Source: JBEKZQ01 sp049509675
GTDB lineage: Bacteria; Planctomycetota; Planctomycetia; Pirellulales; Thermoguttaceae
Assembly (NCBI GenBank): GCA_049509675.1
Contig: JBEKZQ010000001.1
Span: 1 to 47,429, forward strand
Direction: 5' to 3'
Length of the DNA stretch: 47,429 nucleotides
Each line of letters begins with the position of its first letter. Position 1 is the stretch's first letter. Made by a program: the position numbers and the translations under genes. Positions 16,250-23,592 of this stretch are shown here, in pieces. The notes under the pieces are model-generated. The model did no database searches. It worked only from the letters and a program-made list of their open reading frames with translations, and was not told the DNA's origin.

Positions 16250-17442
16250 TTGGTCGAAAACGATTCCATGGCGACGAGTTTCGCGGTAACCGGCGAACCG
16301 GGCCGAACGCGCTGCAGCCCGGTCACGATCACTTGCTCGCCCGGCTGCAATCCCTTCTTGATGACCCGCAGCCCGGCCTCCAGGCGGCCGATCTCCACCG
16401 CGCGGTAGACCACCTCTTTTTTCTTCGCGTCGACCACCAAGACATACTTCTGTCCCTGGTCGGTGCCCAGGGCCTTTTCCGAGACAAATAGCGCCGCGTG
16501 CGGATCGGCCAACGGCACGCGGATGCGGACAAACAGCCCGGGCAGCAGCATGCGGTCGCCGCGCTCGGGCCGCGGATTGGCGAACACGCCGCGCAACTGG
16601 ATGGTGCCCGTACTCGGATCGACCCTGTTCTCCGCAAAATCCAGGGTGCCTTGGTGGGGGTAGCCTTGTTCGGTCGCGAGACCCAGGTAGATGTCGATCT
16701 GGGAACGTTCTTTGACTTTGATCTTTCCATCGCGGACGCTTTGCTGGATCATGAGCAGGCGGTGTTCGTCCACGTCGAAGTAGGCGTAGATCGGATCGAC
16801 CGAGACGATGTTCGTCAGCAGCGTCGAGTCGGCGGCGACCAGGTTTCCCACGGTGATCAAAGTGCGGCTGATGCGGCCGTCGATCGGTGCGGCGATCTTC
16901 GTGAATTGCAGATCCAGGTCGGCGTGATCGGCGGCTGCCGCGGCCGACTGCAACGAGGCCTCCGTTTCCGCCATCTCGGCGGCGATCTTGTCGTAGTCGG
17001 TGGGAGAGATTGCGTGATTCGGCAGCAGTTGTTCGGCGCGAGCGAAATCGGCCTTGCACCGCACCAGTCGCGCCTTCAAGGTCGCGAGTTGGCCTTGCGC
17101 GCTTTTCAGGGCCAGTTCGTACGGCCGGGCATCGATCTCGAACAACGGCTGTCCCTGCTTCACCTCCATCCCGTCCTGGAAGAGGATCTTGGTCAAATGC
17201 CCGTTCACGCGGGCGCGAATATCGACCGAGTCGACGGGGGCGGTTCGGCCGGTAAACTCTTCGTAATCGAGGATCTCGCGCTCGAGCGGCACGCTTACGG
17301 TAACCGCCACGGGCTCGTCCGGCGCGACGGCCGTGGTCTTCGTTTCACAACCGACCCACGATCCGGCGCTTGCCGCTACGAAGCAGGCGAGAAGTGAGCC
17401 GGCAAGGGAACGCTTTGCGCCGCTACGTGGATACTTGCACAT
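16228..17442 (-). CDS. RND efflux periplasmic adaptor, AcrA/MexA type
   Basis: A 404-residue membrane-fusion protein linking the permease to an outer-membrane channel. An N-terminal hydrophobic segment ends at a Cys (WVGC, about residue 32) that may be lipidated, although Trp at -3 is unusual. The lipoyl-like halves (VRARVNGHLTKILFQDGMEV-type sequence and FTKIAAPIDGRISRTLITVG) enclose an alpha-helical hairpin (about 100-175), and the beta-barrel and membrane-proximal parts follow (GTLDFAENRVDPSTGTIQLR). The ATG at 17442 is preferred over a TTG two codons upstream. The final residues KGLGIRD and the stop are translated from heptamer repeats, so the natural C-terminus may have been replaced. 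Confidence 0.9.
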   Translation of the reverse strand: MCKYPRSGAKRSLAGSLLACFVAASAGSWVGCETKTTAVAPDEPVAVTVSVPLEREILDYEEFTGRTAPVDSVDIRARVNGHLTKILFQDGMEVKQGQPLFEIDARPYELALKSAQGQLATLKARLVRCKADFARAEQLLPNHAISPTDYDKIAAEMAETEASLQSAAAAADHADLDLQFTKIAAPIDGRISRTLITVGNLVAADSTLLTNIVSVDPIYAYFDVDEHRLLMIQQSVRDGKIKVKERSQIDIYLGLATEQGYPHQGTLDFAENRVDPSTGTIQLRGVFANPRPERGDRMLLPGLFVRIRVPLADPHAALFVSEKALGTDQGQKYVLVVDAKKKEVVYRAVEIGRLEAGLRVIKKGLQPGEQVIVTGLQRVRPGSPVTAKLVAMESFSTKGLGIRD

Positions 17443-17592
17443 GGCCAAAACATCCGTTGCAGAGGGGGGAGTTCGTAGCGCGCCGCCGCTTCCGGGGCGT
17501 GCGGCTCGGGGGCATCCTCATCCCGCCGTGGGGAATTGTATAGAATACGGCCGCCCTGTAAAGCCCGGCTGTAAAGCCCGGCAGGGCGGAGT

Positions 17593-17617
17593 GCCTTCAG
17601 GGTGCTCCTGCAATGCA
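17593..17617. repeat. 25-base dispersed repeat, copy 1
   Basis: The 25 bases at 17593-17617 (GCCTTCAGGG through CTCCTGCAATGCA) are identical to those at 18917-18941. Both copies are next to gene ends in small-gene territory. No internal palindrome is obvious. Confidence 0.7.
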
Positions 17618-17745
17618 GCGCCAATCAGCGTTGTGGAAAAGCAATCGAGGTCCTGGCCTGGATCGTGGCCACGGTTGTGCTCGTGGCCTTCGCGGCGGCG
17701 ATGGCGATCTGGGAGGCGGCAAAGCGGGCGGAGAATGCAAAATGA
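17602..17745 (+). CDS. Possible 47-residue single-helix protein or gene fragment
   Basis: A GTG-started frame whose C-terminal part reads IEVLAWIVATVVLVAFAAAM then AIWEAAKRAENAK, a good membrane helix with a basic cytosolic tail. The first dozen residues are encoded by the 25-base dispersed repeat, and no ribosome site is visible. It is more likely the 3' end of a small membrane protein gene cut by the repeat than an intact gene. The rest of 17443-17833 holds only low-complexity GCAAAGTGCAAAA-type inverted sequence. Confidence 0.22.
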   Translation: MLLQCSANQRCGKAIEVLAWIVATVVLVAFAAAMAIWEAAKRAENAK

Positions 17746-17833
17746 ATAGTGCAAAGTGCAAAAGTCAAAATGCCGGGCGGCCGTCATTTCGCACTTTTCA
17801 TTTCGCACTTTGCCTCTTGCATTCCCTGTGTCG

Positions 17834-18268
17834 TCACGCGGCAGGTCGTCGCTTGGCAGACGGTCCGACCCAAAACCACCCCTCATCTCCCCCGTACTCC
17901 AGCATCCGGAGCAACGGCAATCCCACGAGCCCGCCGAATGCCTGATCGCTTCGCTTCACCACGTTTACAACCGAATCGTTGCCATAGCCGAGCGTCTTGA
18001 CATCAAATCCAAGTTCTGGAATTGCAATTCGCACCCAGCCGCCCTCAAGCGGCCCGAAGTTGGATTCCGTCCTAATGGACTCTCGCCAACGTAGGGCTTC
18101 CATGGTTGCCGTGTCCACAATAATCGCACAGGGGTTCCCAGTATCGGCAAGGACCTCCAATTCCAGAACCCGACCGCTCGCGGATATCAGTTCCAGGCGA
18201 AGCCACGCTCGTGCCGGCTCGCCCCGGTATACGTTTCGTTGCTTGCGGGGTGTTTCCGGCATAGCCAT
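17834..18268 (-). CDS. Retropepsin-like aspartyl protease family protein
   Basis: A 144-residue soluble protein. Residues 25-45 (LRLELISASGRVLELEVLAD) run into LADTGNPCAIIV, matching the D-T/S-G active-site strand of retropepsin-like folds. A later GLVGLPLLRMLEYG is the usual family end pattern. Such small proteins may be true proteases or only the fold. Its ATG overlaps the stop of the upstream 77-residue gene (TAATG at 18266-18270 on this strand), indicating coupled translation. The pairing with a DUF5678-like protein appears to be a recurring module. Confidence 0.6.
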   Translation of the reverse strand: MAMPETPRKQRNVYRGEPARAWLRLELISASGRVLELEVLADTGNPCAIIVDTATMEALRWRESIRTESNFGPLEGGWVRIAIPELGFDVKTLGYGNDSVVNVVKRSDQAFGGLVGLPLLRMLEYGGDEGWFWVGPSAKRRPAA

Positions 18269-18501
18269 TACACGAGGATGAAAACCTGGTCCGGATAACG
18301 CACGCCCGCCTGCACGACAAGCACGTCGGGGCGATCTTTACCAATGGCGGCTAAAGCGTCCGTCAATTCATCGAAGCTGGCCGCATCAGCAACGATCTGG
18401 CCGTCGTCGAAGGCAATAAAGCGTCCTGGCGGATACCGCCTTGTCAAGTCGTGCTTGACTTCCTCGTACGCAACTCGATTCCTCTCCTGACTGGAGTTCA
18501 T
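18268..18501 (-). CDS. DUF5678-like small protein
   Basis: A 77-residue protein. An N-terminal helix (MNSSQERNRVAYEEVKHDLT) leads to RRYPPGRFIAFDDGQIVADA, then SFDELTDALAAIGKDRPDVL and a short beta end. This helix / FIAF-DDG-IVA / helix plan is that of DUF5678-type proteins often found before aspartyl-protease-like genes. The ATG at 18501 (GGGGAA upstream) is chosen; a start at 18540 would add 13 residues. The role is unknown. The one-base overlap with the next gene implies a stoichiometric pair. Confidence 0.55.
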   Translation of the reverse strand: MNSSQERNRVAYEEVKHDLTRRYPPGRFIAFDDGQIVADAASFDELTDALAAIGKDRPDVLVVQAGVRYPDQVFILV

Positions 18502-18536
18502 CGCGATTCCCCGAAGCCTTTCCCCTGTCCCCCTAC

Positions 18537-18611
18537 TCACGCGTATTTCGCGGCGACAAAACGCTTGAAGTCCAGCAGCAGGTCGAAGTGCGGGTCATCA
18601 TGGGCGCGCAG
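18537..18611 (-). pseudogene. Possible relict of a VapC-type PIN toxin C-terminus
   Basis: Reading past the antitoxin-like gene in another frame gives LRAHDDPHFDLLLDFKRFVA followed by AKYA and a stop. DPHFD near the end resembles the C-terminal acidic element of PIN-domain toxins (D-x-H-F-D). The rest of a PIN domain is absent, so if the reading is right the toxin was lost by deletion fused into the antitoxin end. The evidence is short and may be chance. Confidence 0.25.
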
Positions 18612-18807
18612 GTGCCTCCGCGGCCTCCAGTTGGCGCCAGTTGTCCTGCATCTCGATGCGTCCCGAGAGCGACTTGAGCTCCTGGCGTCGCGCGTACTGC
18701 AGGTACTCCCGCGCCGCCACCTGGACCGCGGCGGCAAGATCGGACTGGGCGGTGACTTGCTTCAACTCCGCGATTTCTTCCGGCGTTAGATCAAGTTCGG
18801 CCGTCAT
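18598..18807 (-). CDS. VapB-like antitoxin, probably orphan
   Basis: A 69-residue mostly helical protein beginning MTAELDLTPEEIAELKQVTA, then AAREYLQYARRQELKSLSGR and IEMQDNWRQLEAAE. It has the size and pattern of planctomycete small antitoxins that normally precede a PIN-domain toxin gene. GGGAG stands about seven bases upstream of the ATG at 18807. No intact toxin follows; only a possible tail is readable in another frame. The C-terminal APARP looks like the product of a frame change. Confidence 0.5.
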   Translation of the reverse strand: MTAELDLTPEEIAELKQVTAQSDLAAAVQVAAREYLQYARRQELKSLSGRIEMQDNWRQLEAAEAPARP

Positions 18808-18916
18808 GTTTGACTCCCTTTTTCAGGCGCATCCGGGGCTCACCCGCCCAGGCGATGCCGTCCTCCTGGAAATCCGATCCTGACATTCTAGGACAATGCC
18901 ACAGCAACGGCAACCG

Positions 18917-18941
18917 GCCTTCAGGGTGCTCCTGCAATGCA
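18917..18941. repeat. 25-base dispersed repeat, copy 2
   Basis: Identical over 25 bases to 17593-17617. It abuts the stop codon of the metV-like gene, the last gene of the redox cluster, and may lie in the 3' end of its transcript. Confidence 0.7.
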
Positions 18942-19634
18942 CTATGCCTTCGGTCCCAGGCCGGTGATGCACTGGTCTTCGCGCACCACTTTGCGCGGCC
19001 CGCCATCCAGACCGGTCGACCAGTCGTGCGGCGGGACAACGTCGGCCAAAGTGGCGACAATTCCCAGCGCTCGGGCCCGATCGTAGATCAATTGCCAGGC
19101 GCAGTCTCGATCCGCGTTGATCTCGCAGTGGCCGTCCTGCGAGCCGCCGCAAGGGCCGTTGAACTGCCGCTTGGCGCAGCGCGTGATCGGGCAGACGCCG
19201 GCAAACAGGCCCAGGCGGCAATTGCCGCAGCCGGCGCACTTCTCCGTCCACACGCCCTGCGATTCCAGAATGCCGATGAATTGGGTGTTCAGGCCCGGAT
19301 AGACGGGCATTTTGGGGAATCGCTCGGCCAGGGCCTGCACGCCCGCTCCGCAACCGAGTGAGCAGACGGCGTCGTAGCCGGCCAACTGCGGGGCCAGCGC
19401 GTCGATGAAGGCGTCTTCGCACTGCCGCTCGATGGTACATTCGTCGACGACCACGTTGGGCCGGCCGGCCAGTTTCAGCGACATCCGCAGGGCCGAGCCC
19501 AAAATGCCCACCTCGCGTTCGCCGCCGGCCAGGCACACGGTGACGCAGGTGCCGCAGCCGACCAACAGCACGCGCGAGTGGTTCTGGATCAGGTCGCGGA
19601 TTTCACGCACGTTCTTTCGATCGGCAACGATCAT
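18942..19634 (-). CDS. metV: MetV-like methylenetetrahydrofolate reductase C-terminal domain protein
   Basis: A 230-residue Cys-rich cytoplasmic protein of the family found beside MetF in acetogens. Cysteines occur at 27, 30 and 34 (GCGTCVTVC), 91 and 95 (CSLGC), and in a C-terminal cluster starting CAGCGNCRLG, then CPITRC, then GPCGGS and GHCEI (about 133-170), which would carry Fe-S or zinc. In Moorella-type systems MetV binds MetF and links it to HdrABC-MvhD. Here MetF is encoded 14 kb upstream in the same cluster. The ATG overlaps the mvhD stop (ATGA) and AGGAG stands upstream. It is the last gene of the cluster. Confidence 0.85.
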   Translation of the reverse strand: MIVADRKNVREIRDLIQNHSRVLLVGCGTCVTVCLAGGEREVGILGSALRMSLKLAGRPNVVVDECTIERQCEDAFIDALAPQLAGYDAVCSLGCGAGVQALAERFPKMPVYPGLNTQFIGILESQGVWTEKCAGCGNCRLGLFAGVCPITRCAKRQFNGPCGGSQDGHCEINADRDCAWQLIYDRARALGIVATLADVVPPHDWSTGLDGGPRKVVREDQCITGLGPKA

Positions 19635-20152
19635 GGTCTTGCTCCTGCCGGGCCGCATCCGCCCGGTCGCTCGCTTGGTTCACCTGCCAAGGCCGCCTCG
19701 GCCTGGTCGGTCATGTCTTGAATGTCTTTGTGTATGTTGGTCCGGTCGGGCCGCAGCGGGCTTTTTCCCAGCTTCCGCAGCCGTTGCGTCATGGTGGTCA
19801 CGATCTCGGCGAAGCGCGGGCCCTCGGCCGAGGAGAGGTTGAACATTTCCAACCGCTCGGGCTCCAGGCCGATTTCGGCCAGGAGTTTTTGCGTGCGCTC
19901 CACGCGGCGGCTGGCGCGGAGATTCCCTTCCAGGAAGTGGCAGCCGCCTTCCAGGCAGCCGGCCACGATCACGCCGTCGGCCCCGCGCTCGAAGGCGGCC
20001 AACAGGTAATTCACTTCGATCTTGCCCGTGCAAGGCAGCCGCAGCACGCGGACGTTGCTGGGATATTGCAGGCGCATCGAGCCGGCAAGGTCGGCCGCCG
20101 CGTAGGCGCAATAATGGCAGCAAAAGGCCAGGATCAGCGGTTCGGTTTCCAT
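19631..20152 (-). CDS. mvhD: MvhD-type hydrogenase iron-sulfur subunit
   Basis: A 173-residue [2Fe-2S] protein of the MvhD family, which passes electrons between a dehydrogenase or hydrogenase and HdrA. All the usual ligands are present: FCCHYCAY (Cys11, 12, 15), PCTGK (Cys41) and GCLEGGCHFLEGN (Cys66, 71). A charged linker and an Ala/Gly/Pro-rich tail of about 40 residues extend beyond the normal domain. It is coupled to metV by a four-base overlap, and a hairpin repeat at 20173-20195 separates it from the large HdrA-like gene. It is the intact partner of the degenerate copy at 34775-35194. Confidence 0.88.
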   Translation of the reverse strand: METEPLILAFCCHYCAYAAADLAGSMRLQYPSNVRVLRLPCTGKIEVNYLLAAFERGADGVIVAGCLEGGCHFLEGNLRASRRVERTQKLLAEIGLEPERLEMFNLSSAEGPRFAEIVTTMTQRLRKLGKSPLRPDRTNIHKDIQDMTDQAEAALAGEPSERPGGCGPAGARP

Positions 20153-20172
20153 GTGGTGTCTACCCTAATGTC

Positions 20173-20195
20173 CCCCTCTCCCTCCGGGAGAGGGG
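20173..20195. repeat. REP-like hairpin between hdrA-like and mvhD genes
   Basis: Ten-base arms CCCCTCTCCC and GGGAGAGGGG around three bases. Related hairpins stand head to head at 27862-27979. Located inside the cluster, it may mark a partial termination or mRNA-processing point. Confidence 0.8.
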
Positions 20196-20228
20196 ATCGC
20201 GAATCGGCGTTTTGCACGGCTCCAATCC

Positions 20229-23200
20229 TCACGTAAGGTGCCAGCGGGGCGGGGCCACGCCGGCCTGGACCGGATAGGCCAACTCCGGCGTGCGCGGCTC
20301 CTCGTCGCCGCGGCCCAGCAGGCTGTCGACCGCCCCGAGGATCTGGTTGTCGACGTAATGCCGCAGGGTGATCGCCTTGGCCGGGCACTCCGCGCTGCAA
20401 CTGCCGCAGCCCATGCAGGTGGCGCCCTGCACCTCGGCCTTGTTGAACTCGTTCACCCGCGGCGCCATGTACGGACACACGTGGACGCAGGTCATGCAGG
20501 AGATGCACTTGTCGGGATCGACCCAGGCGATCTGTCCGCCCACGGGCATTCTCTTGCGGGCCAGGATCGAGGCGGCCCGGCCGGCCACGGCGTTGGCCTG
20601 GGTGATCGTCTCGCCCAGGAATTTCGGCGCGTGGGCCGTGCCGCACAGGAACAACCCTTCGCTGGCGAAGTCCACGGGGCGGAGCTTCATGTGCGCTTCC
20701 AGGAAGAAGCCGTCGGCGTTCAGGGGCACGCGCAACAACTCGGAAAGCTCGCCGCGGTCCGCCCGCGGAACCATCGCCGCCGCCAGCACCACCAGGTCCG
20801 GCTGCAATTCCAGGTCGCGCCCCAGGGAGGGTTCGCGCACGGTAAGCCGCATCCGGCCGCTAGTGTCCAGCTTAGGCGGCTGCTCGGGCTCGTAGCGGAC
20901 GAAGAGGATGCCCTTTTCGCGGGCCTCGCGGTAGGCCGCCTCGCGGAACCCGTAGGTCCGCATGTCGCGATAGAGCACGACGATCCGCGCCTTGGGCCAG
21001 CGCTCGTTGATCGCCAGGGCGTTCTTGACCGCCGTGGTGCAGCAGACGCGGCTGCAATAGGGCCGCTCCGCGGTGCGCTGCTCGACGCACTGGATCATGA
21101 CCACCGTGGCCTGTTCGCCCAGCGATAGTTCGCCCCGCCCCAGGCGATCGGAGAGCTCCAGTTGCGTCAGCACGCGGTTGTCCTGGCCGTAGCCGAATGA
21201 ATGCGGCTTCTCCTCGGTCGCTCCGGTGGCCACCACGACCACGCCATGTTCGATCTGTTTGCCATCGGCGCCGTTATTGATGGTCGAGCGGAAGTTGCCG
21301 ATGTGCCCTTCGACCTTGGCCACGCGGGCGGCCAAATGCATGCTGATGCGGGGATGGCCCGTGACGCGCTCGATGGTTTGCTGCAGGAATGCCTGCACGT
21401 CGTGGCCGTCAAGCGTGCGATGGAGCTGCCGGGCCGTGCCGCCCAGTTGCTCGGCCTTTTCCACCAGATGGACGGGAAAGCCTTGCTCGGCCAGGGCCAA
21501 GGCGGCGGTCATGCCGGCCGCCCCGCCGCCGACCACCAGGGCCGCGTTGTTGACCGGCACGGATTCCTGCTGGAGCGGGAGCAAGCGGGCGGTGCGGCCC
21601 ACGGCCATGCGGACCAGGTCGACCGCCTTCTGCGTGGCCGCGTCGGGACTGCCCGAATGCACCCAGGAGCATTGGTCGCGGATGTTGGCCATTTCCAACA
21701 GGTAGGGATTGAGGCCCACGTCGCGGAGCGTGTCGCGGAAGATCGGCTCGTGGGTGCGCGGCGTGCAGGAGGCGATCACCACGCGATTCAGCCGGCGTTC
21801 GACGATCATCTGCTTGATGCGGTCCTGGCTGTCGTCGGCACAGGTGTAGGTGTTGTGCTCGGCGTGGGCCACGTGCGGCAAGCGGCGGGTCTCGGCCACC
21901 ACCCGCTCCACGTCCACCACCGAGGCGATGTTGCTGCCGCAATGGCACACGAACACGCCCACCCGCGGCGGCTCGTCGGCAATGTCGCGCTCGGGCGGAT
22001 AGCTCTTGACGCGGACGCGGCTGCCGCGGGCCGGGGCCAGCAGGGCCATGGCGCGGGCCGCCGCCGCGCTGGCCTGCATCACCGTGTCGGGACTGTCCTT
22101 GGGCTCCTGGAAGGCCCCGCCCACGAACACGCCCGGCCGCGAGGTGTCCAGCGGCCGCAACTCCTCGGTCTGGGCAAAGCCCCAGCGGTTCAATACCACG
22201 CCCATCTGCCGGGCCTGCGCGCGGATCGTGGCACTGGGCTCCAGGCCCAGCGAGAGCACGACCATGTCGAACTCTTCCTCGACCTGTTTCATTTGCGGAC
22301 TGGCATAGACCAGCCGCAGGTTGCGGTTTCCCGGCATTTCGTAGGTCCGCGAGATGAACGAGCGGACATAGCGGACGCCCAACTGATTCCTGGCCCGCTC
22401 CGAGTAACGGTCGAAATCCTTGCCGAAGGCGCGGAGATCGAGGAAGAAGATGCTGACCTCCAGTCCGGGCTCGTGCTCTTTGGCCAGGATGGCTTCCTTG
22501 GTGGCCGCCATGCAGCAGACGGAGGAGCAATAGTCGTTGTCGCAACCCGAATCGCGCGAGCCGACGCACTGGATGAAGGCCAGCCGCCGCGGGGGCGCGC
22601 CGTCGGAGGGGCGGCGGAGATGCCCGCCGGTCGGCCCCGCCGCCGACAGCATCCGCTCGAACTGCACGTTGGAAAGCACGTTGCAGGCGAAGCCGAAGCC
22701 GAACTCGCCGCGGCGCGTGGCGTCGAAGGCCTCGAAGCCCGGCGTGAGCACCACGCCGCCCACCGCCAACTCGATGGTCTCTTCCTCCTGCTCGTAATCG
22801 ATGGCCTTGGCCTGGCAGACCTCGGCGCAGATGCCGCACTGGCCGGTGAGGAAGTGGATGCAGCTCTCGCGATCAACGACCGGCACGCGCGGCGATGCCT
22901 GGGGATGGGCCAGGTCGATGCAGGGCCGCGCCGCCAGGTGCTTGTCGTAGCCCGTGACGTGCGGCCGCAACCGCCGGGCAGTGATCGTGGTCAGGTCGAT
23001 CGCGCCGGTGGGGCAAACGAAGACGCACGCCCCGCAGGCCTGGCACTGGTCGGTCTGCTGATCGAAGGCAGGGCGGACTTCCCGCTCCGCGCCGCGGCCG
23101 AAGAGGTTGATGGCGCCGCGGCCCATCCGCTGGTTGCACACCCGCACGCACAGCCCGCAAAGAATGCACTTCTCTTCCGCGGCTGGCGGAAAGGGCGTGG

Positions 23201-23558
23201 CCGTCACGCCCAGGCCGCGGGCAAACGCCGCCAACTCGGCCGAAGCGGGGGCCTGCGCCAGCAGCAGTTCCAGCACGGTGCGGCGGGCCTGAGTCACCGC
23301 CTCGGTCTCCGTATGCACCACGATATTCTCTTCGACGGGGTGGCTGCACGAGGCCACCAACTGACCGCCGCGCGGCGTCTCGAGCTCCACCAGGCACACG
23401 CGGCAAGCGCCGTAGGGCGACAGGCCGCGATAGTTGCACAGCGTGGGGATGACCACGCCCATCTGCCGCGCGGCCTCCAGGACCGTGGTGCCCCGGGGGA
23501 ACTCCGCGGTGCGGCCGTCCACGTTTACCAATATCCGATCCGAGAGGGTTGCATCCAT
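20229..23558 (-). CDS. NuoG-type ferredoxin domain fused to HdrA C-half and a second HdrA module
   Basis: A 1109-residue flavo-iron-sulfur protein. Residues 8-95 are a NuoG/[FeFe]-hydrogenase-type [2Fe-2S] domain (Cys41, 52, 55, 71). Residues 125-190 carry two [4Fe-4S] motifs (Cys131/134/137/141 and 172/175/178/182). From about 205 to 510 comes the C-terminal half of an HdrA: RPCIDLAHPQASPRVPVVDR, CGICAEVC, then VGGVVLTPGFEAFD, FIQCVGSRD and YCSSVCC. It has no FAD loop of its own in this part. From about 530 a second HdrA follows: VCHCGSNI, FAD loop VVGGGAAGMTAAL (about 675-687), MIQCVEQRT and YCSRVCC. It ends with two more [4Fe-4S] sites (CISCMTCVHVC and CMGCGSCSAEC). The missing N-half of the first HdrA is in the gene at 25368-26366. 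It would be the electron-distributing core of the complex. Confidence 0.88.
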   Translation of the reverse strand: MDATLSDRILVNVDGRTAEFPRGTTVLEAARQMGVVIPTLCNYRGLSPYGACRVCLVELETPRGGQLVASCSHPVEENIVVHTETEAVTQARRTVLELLLAQAPASAELAAFARGLGVTATPFPPAAEEKCILCGLCVRVCNQRMGRGAINLFGRGAEREVRPAFDQQTDQCQACGACVFVCPTGAIDLTTITARRLRPHVTGYDKHLAARPCIDLAHPQASPRVPVVDRESCIHFLTGQCGICAEVCQAKAIDYEQEEETIELAVGGVVLTPGFEAFDATRRGEFGFGFACNVLSNVQFERMLSAAGPTGGHLRRPSDGAPPRRLAFIQCVGSRDSGCDNDYCSSVCCMAATKEAILAKEHEPGLEVSIFFLDLRAFGKDFDRYSERARNQLGVRYVRSFISRTYEMPGNRNLRLVYASPQMKQVEEEFDMVVLSLGLEPSATIRAQARQMGVVLNRWGFAQTEELRPLDTSRPGVFVGGAFQEPKDSPDTVMQASAAAARAMALLAPARGSRVRVKSYPPERDIADEPPRVGVFVCHCGSNIASVVDVERVVAETRRLPHVAHAEHNTYTCADDSQDRIKQMIVERRLNRVVIASCTPRTHEPIFRDTLRDVGLNPYLLEMANIRDQCSWVHSGSPDAATQKAVDLVRMAVGRTARLLPLQQESVPVNNAALVVGGGAAGMTAALALAEQGFPVHLVEKAEQLGGTARQLHRTLDGHDVQAFLQQTIERVTGHPRISMHLAARVAKVEGHIGNFRSTINNGADGKQIEHGVVVVATGATEEKPHSFGYGQDNRVLTQLELSDRLGRGELSLGEQATVVMIQCVEQRTAERPYCSRVCCTTAVKNALAINERWPKARIVVLYRDMRTYGFREAAYREAREKGILFVRYEPEQPPKLDTSGRMRLTVREPSLGRDLELQPDLVVLAAAMVPRADRGELSELLRVPLNADGFFLEAHMKLRPVDFASEGLFLCGTAHAPKFLGETITQANAVAGRAASILARKRMPVGGQIAWVDPDKCISCMTCVHVCPYMAPRVNEFNKAEVQGATCMGCGSCSAECPAKAITLRHYVDNQILGAVDSLLGRGDEEPRTPELAYPVQAGVAPPRWHLT

Positions 23559-23592
23559 AGTCAGCTTTCCACGAGGTGTCGAAAGACCGTCG

